Position numbers and translations under genes: made by a program. The notes under the pieces were generated by a model. The model did no database searches. It was not told the DNA's origin and was given only the letters and a program-made list of their open reading frames with translations. Shown in pieces: positions 38,328 to 47,393 of a stretch of DNA of 64,000 bases (positions are counted from its first letter, which is position 1; the number at the start of each line of letters is the position of its first letter). The DNA is from Burkholderiales bacterium (lineage in GTDB: Bacteria > Pseudomonadota > Gammaproteobacteria > Burkholderiales > Ga0077523), in the NCBI GenBank assembly GCA_019745565.1, contig JAIESW010000010.1, forward strand, positions 1-64,000, given 5' to 3'.

Positions 38328-39449
38328 ATGACGCAGCGCAAGATACCGCCGTTCCGGGCCGATCACGTCGGCAGCTTCCTGCGACCGCAAGCGCTGCTCG
38401 AAGCGCGCGAGCGCCTCCGCGCCGGAACGCTGACGCGACCGGAGTTGCGCGCAGCCGAAGATCGCGCGATCCGCGACATCGTGCGCTTCCAGGAGGATCT
38501 GGGTCTCACCGGCATCACCGACGGCGAGTTCCGGCGCACCTATTTCCACGTGGATTTCCTCGAGCAGTTGGAAGGCGTGGAGACTCGCGGCGGCATCGCC
38601 GTCAGCTTCCGCAACGCGCTGGGCACCGAGGTCAATTTCGCACCGCCGGTGATGCGCGTCACGCGGAAACTGCGGCACGTGAAGCCGATCCAGACGGAGG
38701 ACTTCCGGTTCCTGCGATCGGCCACGCAACGCACGCCGAAGGTGACCATTCCTTCCCCCACGATGCTGCACTTCCGGGGCGGCCGCGGCGCCATCAGCAA
38801 GGAGGCATATCCCGACCTCGAGGCGTTCTACGACGATGTGGCCGCGTGCTATCGCGACGAACTGAAACAACTCGGCGAGGCCGGCTGCACCTACGTGCAG
38901 CTCGACGACACCAACCTCGCGTATCTGTGCGACGCGAAGATGCGCGAGGGCGCGCGCCAACGCGGCGACGATCCGGACGAGCTGCCGCGCCGCTATGCAC
39001 GCCTCATCAATGCGGCCATCGCCGATCGGCCGGCCGGCATGACGGTGTGCGTGCACCTGTGCCGCGGCAACTTCCAGAGCGCGTGGGTGGCGGAAGGCGG
39101 CTACGAACCGGTGGCGGAAGTCCTGTTCAACGAACTCGCGGTGGACGGCTATTTCCTCGAGTACGACGACGCGCGCTCGGGAACCTTCGCGCCGCTGCGC
39201 TTCGTGCCCAAGGACAGGATCGTCGTGCTCGGACTCGTGTCCACCAAGGTGGGCACGCTGGAATCGAAGGACGAACTGAAACGCCGCATCGACGAAGCGG
39301 CGAAGCTGGTGCCCCTCGAGCAGTTGTGCCTGTCACCGCAGTGCGGCTTTTCGAGCACCGTGCACGGCAACGAGATCGCGCAGGAATCCCAGGCAACCAA
39401 GCTCAGGCTGGTGGTGGAAACGGCGCGCGAGGTATGGGGTTCGGCGTGA
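38328..39449 (+). CDS. MetE-like (cobalamin-independent) methyltransferase, single-domain
   Basis: A 373-residue member of the COG0620 family, the size of a MetE C-terminal barrel (like B. subtilis YxjG/YxjH). The zinc site is visible: VHLCRGNF supplies His and Cys, and LCLSPQCGFSSTVHGNE supplies a second Cys. ADHVGSFLRP at the N-terminus and GITDGEFRR are substrate-region blocks. Standard MetE uses methyltetrahydropteroyl-triglutamate to make methionine; standalone versions use other methyl donors or mobilise other thiols. The start at 38328 has a GGGGGA site. Diverges from the second liv operon. Confidence 0.9.
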   Translation: MTQRKIPPFRADHVGSFLRPQALLEARERLRAGTLTRPELRAAEDRAIRDIVRFQEDLGLTGITDGEFRRTYFHVDFLEQLEGVETRGGIAVSFRNALGTEVNFAPPVMRVTRKLRHVKPIQTEDFRFLRSATQRTPKVTIPSPTMLHFRGGRGAISKEAYPDLEAFYDDVAACYRDELKQLGEAGCTYVQLDDTNLAYLCDAKMREGARQRGDDPDELPRRYARLINAAIADRPAGMTVCVHLCRGNFQSAWVAEGGYEPVAEVLFNELAVDGYFLEYDDARSGTFAPLRFVPKDRIVVLGLVSTKVGTLESKDELKRRIDEAAKLVPLEQLCLSPQCGFSSTVHGNEIAQESQATKLRLVVETAREVWGSA

Positions 39450-39450
39450 A

Positions 39451-40341
39451 TCAGCCGGCGGCGAAGTGCGCCAGCGCCGCCGTGGCCACCGGCGCGCCCC
39501 ATTCCTGGAGGAAGTGACCGCCTTCGGCCACCCGCATGGGCGGTGGACAACCGCGGATGTCGGCGCGCAGCGCCTCCATCACCGTGGGCCCGAGCACCGG
39601 ATCGGTCATGCCGATCGCCATGAAGCTCTGTCCGCGCCACTGCGTGCGCCACCAGTCGCGTGCGCGCCGTGAGAGCGCCGCGCCGGGAGCATCGGGACGA
39701 TCCGGCACCAGTTGCGGAAAGCGTCGCGCACCGGCCTTGTAACTGCGATCCGGATAGGGCGCCGAGTACGCTGCGGCTTCGGCGGGCGTCAGGTGCGGGC
39801 ATGCCCGCGCCAGCAGCTTGCCGCAATCGAGGTCGGGATTGTTCGCGACCCATTGCCGCCAGGCCTTGAAGCCGTCGGTCAACGGCACATCACCGGTGCC
39901 CAGCGTCGTGTTCATCACCAGCAGCCCCGCGAAGCGATCCGGCATGTCCATGGGCAGGGTGAGTCCGAGGAGTCCGCCCCAGTCCTGGCACACGAGGGCG
40001 ATGCCCTTCAGGTCCAGCGCTTCGATGAACCGGACGAGCGACCGGCGGTGGGTGTCGAACGTGTACCACGCGTCGTCCACCGGTTTGTCGGAACGGCCGA
40101 ACCCGAACAGATCGGGGGCGACGACCCGGTGCCCGGCCCGTTCGAAGACCGGGATCATGCGGCGGTACAGGTAGCTCCACGTCGGTTCGCCGTGGAGACA
40201 GAGGAAGGTGTCCTTGGCGTCCGCGGGTCCAACGTCGACGTAGTGCATGCGGAGGCCGTCGAAGTCGCGGTAGCGAGGTTCGTAATCGAAGCCAGGGAGA
40301 TTGGCGAAACGGTCGTCGGGGGTGCGCAGGGCGGGGGTCAT
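39451..40341 (-). CDS. Haloalkane dehalogenase (HLD-I / DhlA-like)
   Basis: A 296-residue alpha/beta hydrolase that I judge to be a haloalkane dehalogenase, cleaving carbon-halogen bonds to alcohol and halide. The oxyanion and halide-binding block is HGEPTWSYLYR. The nucleophile Asp with the adjacent halide-binding Trp is in CQDWGGLLGL, the cap Trp is in DGFKAWRQWV, the acid is in GMTDPVLGP, and the His is in GGHFLQEWG. This order and wording strongly recalls Xanthobacter DhlA. It has no signal peptide. The start is at 40341; the 13 codons beyond overlap a repeat. Convergent with the MetE-like gene by one base. Confidence 0.88.
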   Translation of the reverse strand: MTPALRTPDDRFANLPGFDYEPRYRDFDGLRMHYVDVGPADAKDTFLCLHGEPTWSYLYRRMIPVFERAGHRVVAPDLFGFGRSDKPVDDAWYTFDTHRRSLVRFIEALDLKGIALVCQDWGGLLGLTLPMDMPDRFAGLLVMNTTLGTGDVPLTDGFKAWRQWVANNPDLDCGKLLARACPHLTPAEAAAYSAPYPDRSYKAGARRFPQLVPDRPDAPGAALSRRARDWWRTQWRGQSFMAIGMTDPVLGPTVMEALRADIRGCPPPMRVAEGGHFLQEWGAPVATAALAHFAAG

Positions 40342-40356
40342 GGGGTCGGTGGAAGC

Positions 40357-40483
40357 AAACGCTTTCAACACGAAGGACACGAAGGGACACGAAGCAAGGC
40401 AAGGACGTCTCGAGGAAGGACCCGCGGATTCGCTTTCCTTCGTGCTGCCGCGTGTCCTTCGAGTCCTTCGTGTTTCACGCTTT
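40357..40483. repeat. Imperfect long inverted repeat of CGAAGGACACG units
   Basis: The left arm (40357-40394) reads CAACACGAAGGACACGAAGG and the right arm (40433-40483) carries the complementary series ending CCTTCGTGTTTCACGCTTT. The same 19-mer in reverse complement occurs exactly at 30641-30659, where it encodes the end of the amidase gene. A repeat of this CACGAAGGA type recurs in many betaproteobacterial intergenic regions in my experience. It fills the gap between two minus-strand genes and encodes nothing visible. Confidence 0.8.
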
Positions 40484-40492
40484 TGCAGTCCC

Positions 40493-41653
40493 CTACAACA
40501 ACCGCGACAAGTCCCCTGTCGGAAACCCGAGCAGAGGCTCCTCGACCCGGCGCCCGAGAGCCAATACCTTGAACAGTTCGCCCATCTCCGCCGGACTCAG
40601 CAACCGCAGCGCCTGTGACGACTGCGGGAGGTAACGCCCCGCATCCTCCGGATTCTCGGCCGACAGCAGATCGGTGATACCGCAGTTGATGAGGAAGCGC
40701 GACTGCGTCGTGTAGCCCAGCACCTCCAACCCGCCCATCACGCCCGCTTCCGCCACGGCGGTGAAGTCCACGTGCGCGGTGATGTCCTGCAGGCCCGGCA
40801 GGAAGAACGGGTCGTCGTGCGCGTGGTGACGGTAGTGGCACATCAAGGTGCCGTGCGAGCGCTGCGGATGATGGAACTCGGTGCTGCCGAAGCCGTAGTC
40901 GACGATCAGCATCACGCCATGATGCAGGCGTTCCGCGAGCGAGGAAATCAGCGCGGTGCCGCGGATCCCGATTTCGGTCACGAACGGAGGATCGATCGGC
41001 AACGCGCGCGCCACTTCATCGAGCGGACCGGGGGCCAACGGACGATCGGCCCAGCCGAAGCCCTGCCCGCGCCGTTCCACGCCGCGTTCGAAGATGCCGT
41101 CGTCGCGCCAGTGCACCAGGTTCACGGGAACTGCATCGAGCACTTCGTTGGCGATCACAGCCCCGTCGAACGTCGGCGGCAACGCATCGAGCCACACGAC
41201 GCGGTCCAGCAGATGCGGCAGCTGCACCGCGACGAGATCGCGCTGGCGCTGGCGCAGCTCGCCGCTCACGTCGAGGATCGAATAGCGCGGCGGCAGGTTG
41301 TCCATGCGCTCCAGTTCACGCAGGAGATCCACCGCGAGTCGACCGGTGCCCGCACCCAGTTCGAGGACTTCGCCGCGGGTCGCGTTCAGGATCTGGCCGA
41401 CCTGCCGAGCGAGGGTGCGCCCGAACAGCGGCGAGATCTCCGGTGCGGTCACGAAATCGCCGGCGCCGCCGAACTTGGTGGAACCGCCGTTGTAGTAGCC
41501 CAGCCCGGGTTCATACAGGGCGAGCTCCATGTAACGATCGAAGCCGATCCAGCCGCCGGCAGCCCGGATCACGTCGGCGATGCGTTCGGCGAGCAGGGCA
41601 CTGTGAGCCGCGGCGTCGGGGCCGGGTACCAGATCGGGAGCGGCAGCCAACAT
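40493..41653 (-). CDS. MidA/NDUFAF7 family SAM-dependent methyltransferase (DUF185)
   Basis: A 386-residue methyltransferase of the family that methylates a complex I subunit Arg in mitochondria (NDUFAF7). Family blocks are GWIGFDRYMELALYEPGLGYY, GDFVTAPEISPLFGR, the SAM-binding LELGAGTGRLA, the IANEVLDAVPVNL motif and the MLIVDYGFGSTEFHHPQR block. The bacterial role is not firmly known. It diverges from the pteridine reductase gene with 63 bases between. The start at 41653 is the first Met and fits the family. Confidence 0.93.
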   Translation of the reverse strand: MLAAAPDLVPGPDAAAHSALLAERIADVIRAAGGWIGFDRYMELALYEPGLGYYNGGSTKFGGAGDFVTAPEISPLFGRTLARQVGQILNATRGEVLELGAGTGRLAVDLLRELERMDNLPPRYSILDVSGELRQRQRDLVAVQLPHLLDRVVWLDALPPTFDGAVIANEVLDAVPVNLVHWRDDGIFERGVERRGQGFGWADRPLAPGPLDEVARALPIDPPFVTEIGIRGTALISSLAERLHHGVMLIVDYGFGSTEFHHPQRSHGTLMCHYRHHAHDDPFFLPGLQDITAHVDFTAVAEAGVMGGLEVLGYTTQSRFLINCGITDLLSAENPEDAGRYLPQSSQALRLLSPAEMGELFKVLALGRRVEEPLLGFPTGDLSRLL

Positions 41654-41716
41654 CGGGGCTTGGGGTCGGTCGAGTAGAATCCGCAGTCCTCGATTTAACT
41701 ACGGCGTCGCGGTCCG

Positions 41717-42453
41717 ATGCAAAACAAGGTCGTGCTGATCACGGGCGGTGCCCGGCGCGTGGGTGCGGCCATCTGCCGCCGTCTGCACGCCGAAGGGGCC
41801 AACCTGATGGTCCACTATCGGAGTTCGGCCACCGAGGCCCGGGCGCTGCAGGCTGAGCTGAACGTGGTTCGCCCCGATTCGGTGGCCCTGGTGCAGGCCG
41901 ACCTGCTCAACCTGGCCAACCTGCCGGCGGTGGTACACGACACGGTGCAGCGCTTCGGCCGGCTCGACGTGCTCATCAACAACGCCTCCAGCTTCCATCC
42001 GACACCGGTGGGCGAGATCACCGAAGACCACTGGGACGACATCGTCGGCACCAACCTCAAGCTGCCGCTGTTCCTCTCCCAGGCGGCCGCGCCGCACCTG
42101 CGCAAGGCGGAAGGCTGCATCGTGAACATCGCCGACATCCACGCCGAGCGGCCCATGAAGAACTACCCCGTGTACTCGATGGCCAAGGGCGGGGTGGTCG
42201 CACTGACCCGGTCTCTGGCCCGTGAACTGGGGCCCGATGTCCGCGTGAACGGGGTCGCGCCCGGCCCGATCCTCTGGCCGGAGGACGAGGCGTGGTCGGA
42301 TGCCCTCGCGCGCCAGCGCATCGTCAACACCACGCTGCTCAAGCGGACCGGTGAACCGGACGATGTTGCGCGTACGGTGCGCTTTCTGGTGCAGGATGCG
42401 CCCTACATCACGGGACAGATCATCGCCGTGGACGGCGGACGGAGCATCCATCT

Positions 42454-42457
<4 letters not shown>
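41717..42457 (+). CDS. Pteridine reductase (PTR1/FolM-like SDR)
   Basis: A 246-residue short-chain dehydrogenase with a TGGARRVG nucleotide motif in which the Arg pair is characteristic of NADPH-dependent pteridine reductases. NNAS, a catalytic Tyr-Lys in VYSMAKGG, and a C-terminal [14 protein letters not shown] are present, so unlike the SDR near ubiD the catalytic tetrad looks complete. It would reduce dihydropterins or act as a backup dihydrofolate reductase; the exact pterin is not proven. Its stop overlaps the ttcA start (GTGA). Confidence 0.9.
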
Positions 42458-43340
<883 letters not shown>

Positions 43341-43344
<4 letters not shown>

Positions 43345-43772
43345 CCATCGCGAACTTCACGCCCTGGTCGGCGCTGGCCGGCGGCGCGATCCTCGGCGCA
43401 GCTGCCGCGCTGACCTGGTGGGGCCTGGGGCGCATCGCGGGTGTCTCCAACATCTTCGGGCGTCTGCTGACCCTCGAACGCGGTCATTGGGGCTGGCGGC
43501 TCGCGTTCGTCGCTGGGCTGTTCGTGGTGGGTGTGGTCGCGAAGCTGGCCTTCGACGAGCACCTCGCCTTCGAATTGAACGGGGGCGAATGGCAGATGCT
43601 TCTGGCCGGATTGCTGGTGGGTTACGGCACCCAGCTCGGCAACGGCTGCACCAGCGGTCACGGCGTGTGCGGCGTCGGACGGCTCTCGCCGCGGTCGATC
43701 GTCGCGACGGTCTGCTTCATGGCGACCGGCGCCATCGCCGTGTTCGCGCTGCGCCAGGGTGGCCTGCTGTGA
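43341..43772 (+). CDS. YeeE/YedE half-transporter, first half (DUF395)
   Basis: A 143-residue membrane protein with about four hydrophobic segments. The loop [20 protein letters not shown] is the conserved Cys motif of YeeE/YedE proteins, which import thiosulfate (TsuA) or related sulfur species. It is about half the length of one-piece YeeE proteins. Its GTG overlaps the ttcA stop and its own stop overlaps the next gene, so the two halves are made together and probably pair in the membrane. Confidence 0.9.
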
Positions 43773-44191
43773 ACAAGATCCTGTTTGCGTTCGCTTGCGG
43801 CGCGCTGTTCGCCGTCGGCCTGATCGTGGCGCAGATGACCAATCCGGCCAAGGTCACGGGGTTCCTGGACGTGACCGGTGCGTGGGATCCCAGCCTGGCG
43901 TTCGTGATGGGCGGGGCGCTCGTCGTGTTCGGCTTCGCCTACTGGCTGAGCCGGCGCAAGGCGGGCAAACCGCTGCTCGACGACCATTTCGAAGCGCCCC
44001 CAAGCAGCGGGATTACCTGGCAACTGGTTGCCGGCAGCCTGCTCTTCGGGTTCGGCTGGGGCCTCTCCGGCTTCTGCCCCGGACCGGCATTAGTGAGTGC
44101 CGGCTTCGGTGACATACGAGTCTGGATCTTCGTGGCGGCAATGGCGGGTGGCGCCATTGCCTTTAATCTGACTGGGCTGAAGAGGCGCTAG
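43769..44191 (+). CDS. YeeE/YedE half-transporter, second half (DUF395)
   Basis: A 140-residue membrane protein that forms the second half of a YeeE/YedE-type transporter. It has about four hydrophobic segments and the second conserved loop GFGWGLSGFCPGPALVS with a Cys. The GTG start overlaps the previous stop (GTGA). Together the two halves match the pseudo-symmetric architecture of the one-piece protein. Placement with ttcA favours a role in sulfur supply; the sulfur compound is not known. Confidence 0.9.
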   Translation: MNKILFAFACGALFAVGLIVAQMTNPAKVTGFLDVTGAWDPSLAFVMGGALVVFGFAYWLSRRKAGKPLLDDHFEAPPSSGITWQLVAGSLLFGFGWGLSGFCPGPALVSAGFGDIRVWIFVAAMAGGAIAFNLTGLKRR

Positions 44192-44227
44192 AGATCGCTT
44201 GGCGCGGCTAGATGCCGTCAGCGTTGC

Positions 44228-44256
44228 TTGTCAAATTCATTTTGATAGGGCAATCT
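44228..44256 (+). promoter_or_regulatory. AT-rich candidate promoter/operator ahead of the HTH segment
   Basis: In a very GC-rich region the sequence TCAAATTCATTTTGA (44231-44245) is a perfect dyad of TCAAA/TTTGA around five bases. A TTGTCA (44228-44233) precedes it, but no convincing -10 follows at the right distance. It could be an operator for the Cro-like protein encoded just downstream. This is a proposal from sequence only. Confidence 0.4.
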
Positions 44257-44282
44257 CGCGGCTCGCTTCGAACCCCATCGCC

Positions 44283-44549
44283 ATGAACTGCGCCGAACGC
44301 CTCGTCGAACATTTCGGTACCCAGGCCGAAGTGGCCCGCCGCCTCAAGCTGGACCGGGCCGTCGTCAGCAACTGGGTGAAATCCGGCTACGTGCCGGCGC
44401 GCTGGGCCATGGAGGTCGAAGCGGTCACGGAGGGCCGGATCGCGGCCCTCGAGGTATTGAACGAGGCCAACCATCGCCGCCCGATCCGGGTGAAGTCGCG
44501 CGGCGAGGACGAGAACCTCTTCGGATCCGTCATCCCAGGGAGCGACACC
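44283..44549 (+). CDS. Cro/YdaS-like helix-turn-helix segment, in frame with the aminotransferase
   Basis: An 89-codon stretch starting MNCAERLVEHFGTQAEVARR that encodes a helix-turn-helix of the Cro/YdaS toxin-regulator type: residues 12-34 (GTQAEVARRLKLDRAVVSNW) contain the recognition-helix pattern. It ends in a polar tail and continues with no stop into the aminotransferase at 44550. It either makes an HTH-aminotransferase fusion or a short-lived product. The ATG at 44283 has no good ribosome site. Because the frame has no stop for 502 codons, an independent small regulator cannot be made from this frame. Confidence 0.65.
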
Positions 44550-45788
44550 ATGAACCCGTACCTGCCGTCGAAGCGCATCCAGTCGTTCCATCCGCCCCAG
44601 CGCACCCTGATGGGTCCGGGCCCCACGGAAATCCATCCGCGCGTGCTGACCACCATGAGTCAGCCGGCCATCGGCTACCTCGACCCGATCTTCGTCGAGA
44701 TGATGGAGGAGCTGAAGGGGCTGCTGCGCTACGTCTACCAGACCAAGAATCCGCTGACCTTCCCGGTCTCCGGCCCTGGCTCGGTCGGCATGGAGTACTG
44801 CTTCGTCAACATGGTCGCGCCCGGCGACAAAGTGATCGTCTGCATCAACGGCGTGTTCGGCGGCCGCATGCTCGAGAACGTCGTGCGTTGCGGCGGGGTT
44901 CCGGTCACCATCGAACACGAATGGGGCACGCCTGTGGATCCCCAGCGGGTCGAAGACGCGCTCAAGGCGAACCCCGACACCAAGATCGTCGCGTTCGTGC
45001 ATGCCGAGACCTCGACGGGTTGCCTGTCGGATGCGAAGGCGATCATCGAAGTCGCCCACCGCCATGACGCGCTCACCATCGTGGACGCCGTCACATCCCT
45101 GGCGGGCGTCCCGGTGCTGGTGGACGAGTGGGGTGTCGACGCCATCTATTCGGGCAGCCAGAAGTGCCTCTCGTGCACGCCCGGGCTTTCGCCCGTGTCG
45201 TTCTCCGAGCGCGTGGTCGACCGAGTGAAGGCGCGCAAGGACAAGATTCACAGCTGGTTCATGGACATGAACTTGCTGCTCGGCTACTGGGGCGCGACCA
45301 CGCGTACCTATCACCATACGGCTCCGACCAATTCGCTGTTCGCGCTGCACGAAGCCTTGCTGCTGATCCGCGAGGAAGGCCTGGAGGATTGCTGGGCGCG
45401 CCACCGCCGCCATCACACGGCGCTCAAGGCCGGCCTCGAAGCGATGGGATTGAAGTACCTGGTGCAGGAGCAGTACCGCGTGCCGCAGATGAACGCCGCG
45501 CGCGTGCCCGAGGGCGTGAACGAAGCCGAAGTCCGCAAGCGCCTGCTCGCCGAATTCAGCCTCGAGATCGGCGCCGGCCTGGGTCCGCTCGCCGGCAAGA
45601 TCTGGCGCTTCGGCACCATGGGCTACTCGTGCCGTCCGGACAACGTGATGTTGTGCCTGTCGGCACTGGGCTCGGTGCTGCAGGACATGGGCCACGACGT
45701 CCACGTCGGCGAGGCGGAAGCCGCCGCCCACGGCGCCTACGCGCAGATGCACGCGCAGGCTGCCCAGCAGAAGAAGCGCGCAGCCTGA
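44550..45788 (+). CDS. Class V PLP aminotransferase (alanine-glyoxylate / serine-glyoxylate type)
   Basis: A 412-residue PLP enzyme of the class V family, most likely transferring an amino group to glyoxylate. The start at 44550 (MNPYLPSKRIQSFHPP) has an AGGGAG ribosome site. LMGPGPTEIHPRVL, SGPGSVGMEYCFVNMVAPGD and the PLP Lys in YSGSQKCLSCTPGLSPVSFS (Lys205 from this start) define the family. The C-terminal FGTMGYSCRPDNVMLCLSAL is typical. A Cro-like HTH lies immediately upstream in the same open frame. The amino donor (Ala, Ser or other) cannot be chosen. Confidence 0.93.
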   Translation: MNPYLPSKRIQSFHPPQRTLMGPGPTEIHPRVLTTMSQPAIGYLDPIFVEMMEELKGLLRYVYQTKNPLTFPVSGPGSVGMEYCFVNMVAPGDKVIVCINGVFGGRMLENVVRCGGVPVTIEHEWGTPVDPQRVEDALKANPDTKIVAFVHAETSTGCLSDAKAIIEVAHRHDALTIVDAVTSLAGVPVLVDEWGVDAIYSGSQKCLSCTPGLSPVSFSERVVDRVKARKDKIHSWFMDMNLLLGYWGATTRTYHHTAPTNSLFALHEALLLIREEGLEDCWARHRRHHTALKAGLEAMGLKYLVQEQYRVPQMNAARVPEGVNEAEVRKRLLAEFSLEIGAGLGPLAGKIWRFGTMGYSCRPDNVMLCLSALGSVLQDMGHDVHVGEAEAAAHGAYAQMHAQAAQQKKRAA

Positions 45789-45818
45789 CCAGTCGGGGTT
45801 CCCCCTTTATTCGCCCCC

Positions 45819-45849
45819 CCGAAGCGACCTATGCTAGCGGTCGCTTCGG
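45819..45849. other. Perfect 11-base inverted repeat around a TATGCT-containing loop
   Basis: CCGAAGCGACC (45819-45829) and GGTCGCTTCGG (45839-45849) form a perfect dyad with a nine-base loop that contains TATGCT. There is no T-run, so it is not a typical terminator. It lies in the 186-base gap between the aminotransferase and the next gene and may be an operator around a -10 box or an mRNA structure. The remaining gap holds nothing I recognise. Confidence 0.55.
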
Positions 45850-45974
45850 AAGAACCCGGGAACCAATCGGGCGATTTTCCTGCCCGAAGTGGCGCAGAAT
45901 CCGAAGCCGACTGCACTGTCATGCTCATCCGCCCGCCGCATCCCGGCGACAACGATTTCGAGGAAGATTCACCC

Positions 45975-46442
45975 ATGATCCGCACGTTCTCCCGCCTGCT
46001 CGGCGCGCTTGCGCTGGGAATTGCCGCGACCGGACCTGCCCTGGCCGCGGAAACCGTCAATGACCAGGACCTGAAGTGGTCCTTCGTCCCGGGATTCGCC
46101 CGGCCGATCGAGGTAGCCGTAGTCTCGGGCGACCCGAACCAGCCCGGCCCGTTCGTGATCCGCATGCGCATGCCCTCCGGCATGAAGATCGCCCCGCAGC
46201 GCTACCCCGACGATCGCGAACTCACCATCCTGAAGGGCATCTTCTGGAGCGCCGAGGGCGAGAGCTACAACTGGAAAGAGATGAACGAGTACAAGGCCGG
46301 CACCGTCATCCAGAAACCCACCGGCAAGGCCTACTACGGTTGGGCGCGTACCGCCGTCGTCCTCGAAGAGAAAGGCACGGGTCCGACCAAGATCGAGTAC
46401 GTGCACGAGGATGACGATCCGCGCAACCATCGGCGCGAGTGA
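45975..46442 (+). CDS. Secreted cupin-like protein (DUF4437/cupin fold)
   Basis: A 155-residue protein with a Sec signal peptide (residues 1-24, ending ALA). The mature part resembles a small cupin: FVIRMRMPSGMKIAPQRYPDDRELTILKG contains the strand and turn that carry cupin motif 1, and GKAYYGWARTAVVLEE the second. The usual His metal ligands are absent or replaced in motif 1, so metal binding is uncertain. The start at 45975 has a GAGGAAG site. It ends just before a bidirectional terminator. No function is assigned. Confidence 0.8.
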   Translation: MIRTFSRLLGALALGIAATGPALAAETVNDQDLKWSFVPGFARPIEVAVVSGDPNQPGPFVIRMRMPSGMKIAPQRYPDDRELTILKGIFWSAEGESYNWKEMNEYKAGTVIQKPTGKAYYGWARTAVVLEEKGTGPTKIEYVHEDDDPRNHRRE

Positions 46443-46465
46443 CAGTGCCTTGACGCCGCAAACGA

Positions 46466-46496
46466 AAACGCCCGCTGCACGCGGGCGTTTCTCTTT
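46466..46496. terminator. Bidirectional terminator
   Basis: AAACGCCCGC and GCGGGCGTTT form a perfect ten-base stem around TGCAC, followed by TTTCTCTTTT on the plus strand and by TTTTCGTTT on the minus strand. It separates the cupin-like gene from the convergent M48 gene. Confidence 0.85.
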
Positions 46497-46514
46497 TCGG
46501 ACCTTGGACGGGGG

Positions 46515-47393
46515 TCAGTTCAGCGCCGCAGTCCGGATCTTCGCGACCGCGCGCTGGAACCGATCGGCGTTCTGCGGGCGATTGCTGTAGGTGTCGAACG
46601 TCGTCCCCATCGCGGTGCCGAGCCGATCGAGGCGGTCGGACGGGTTGGGGTGGGTCTTGAACAGCAGCGCCATGTACTTGTCGTCCGGTTTGATCTTGGC
46701 GAGCGTCTGCAATGACGAGGCCAGCCCCCATGGGTCGTAACCCGCACGGGTAGCGAGCACGAGGCCGATGCGGTCGGCTTCGAACTCATCGTCCTTGTCG
46801 AGGCCGCGCGAATACAGTTCCTTGGTCGGACCGACCAGCGCGTTCACCAGCTCGCCGCCCTGCGACCCTGCAGCAGCGCCAGCGGCTCCGGCACCGAGCA
46901 GGTTCATGTAAGCGCCCTTGCGGATCGCGTTCAGGTGATGCTTGCGGACCACGTGGCCGATCTCGTGCCCGAGCACACCCGCCAGCTCGGCCTCGTTCTG
47001 CAGCAAGTTCATCATGCCCTTGGTCACGATGATGTAGCCGCCAGGTGCGGCAAAGGCGTTGACGTGGTCGCTGTCGTTGACGGCGAAATGCCAGGGCAAC
47101 TGCGGCCGCTCCGACTGGGCCGCGACCCACGCACCGACGAAGTTCACGTACCGTTGCAGCTCGGCATCGTCGACCATGGGCCTCGCACCGAGCAACGTTT
47201 CGGTGATGCCGTGGCCCATCTCGATCTCTTCGGGTTCCTTGATGGTACCGGTGGCCTGCTTGAGGTTCTTCATCAAGCCGTCGACGCCACCGATGTTGTC
47301 CATGAAGGCCTGACCCTGAGGGCCGGCACAGCCCGCGACGATGCCGATGGCACCGGCGAGAACCACCACGTGCAGGAGGAGGCGCGAGTTCAT
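46515..47393 (-). CDS. M48 family metalloprotease, periplasmic lipoprotein
   Basis: A 292-residue zinc metalloprotease. A signal peptide ends in the lipobox VAGC (Cys22), so it should be lipid-anchored facing the periplasm. The zinc motif is HEIGH at residues 143-147 and the third ligand lies in DEFEADRIG near residue 203. It resembles the LoiP/BepA-type proteases that trim or degrade outer-membrane proteins. Its ATG overlaps the stop of the SH3 gene (ATGA), which overlaps the cyclase gene in turn. The target is unknown. Confidence 0.92.
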   Translation of the reverse strand: MNSRLLLHVVVLAGAIGIVAGCAGPQGQAFMDNIGGVDGLMKNLKQATGTIKEPEEIEMGHGITETLLGARPMVDDAELQRYVNFVGAWVAAQSERPQLPWHFAVNDSDHVNAFAAPGGYIIVTKGMMNLLQNEAELAGVLGHEIGHVVRKHHLNAIRKGAYMNLLGAGAAGAAAGSQGGELVNALVGPTKELYSRGLDKDDEFEADRIGLVLATRAGYDPWGLASSLQTLAKIKPDDKYMALLFKTHPNPSDRLDRLGTAMGTTFDTYSNRPQNADRFQRAVAKIRTAALN

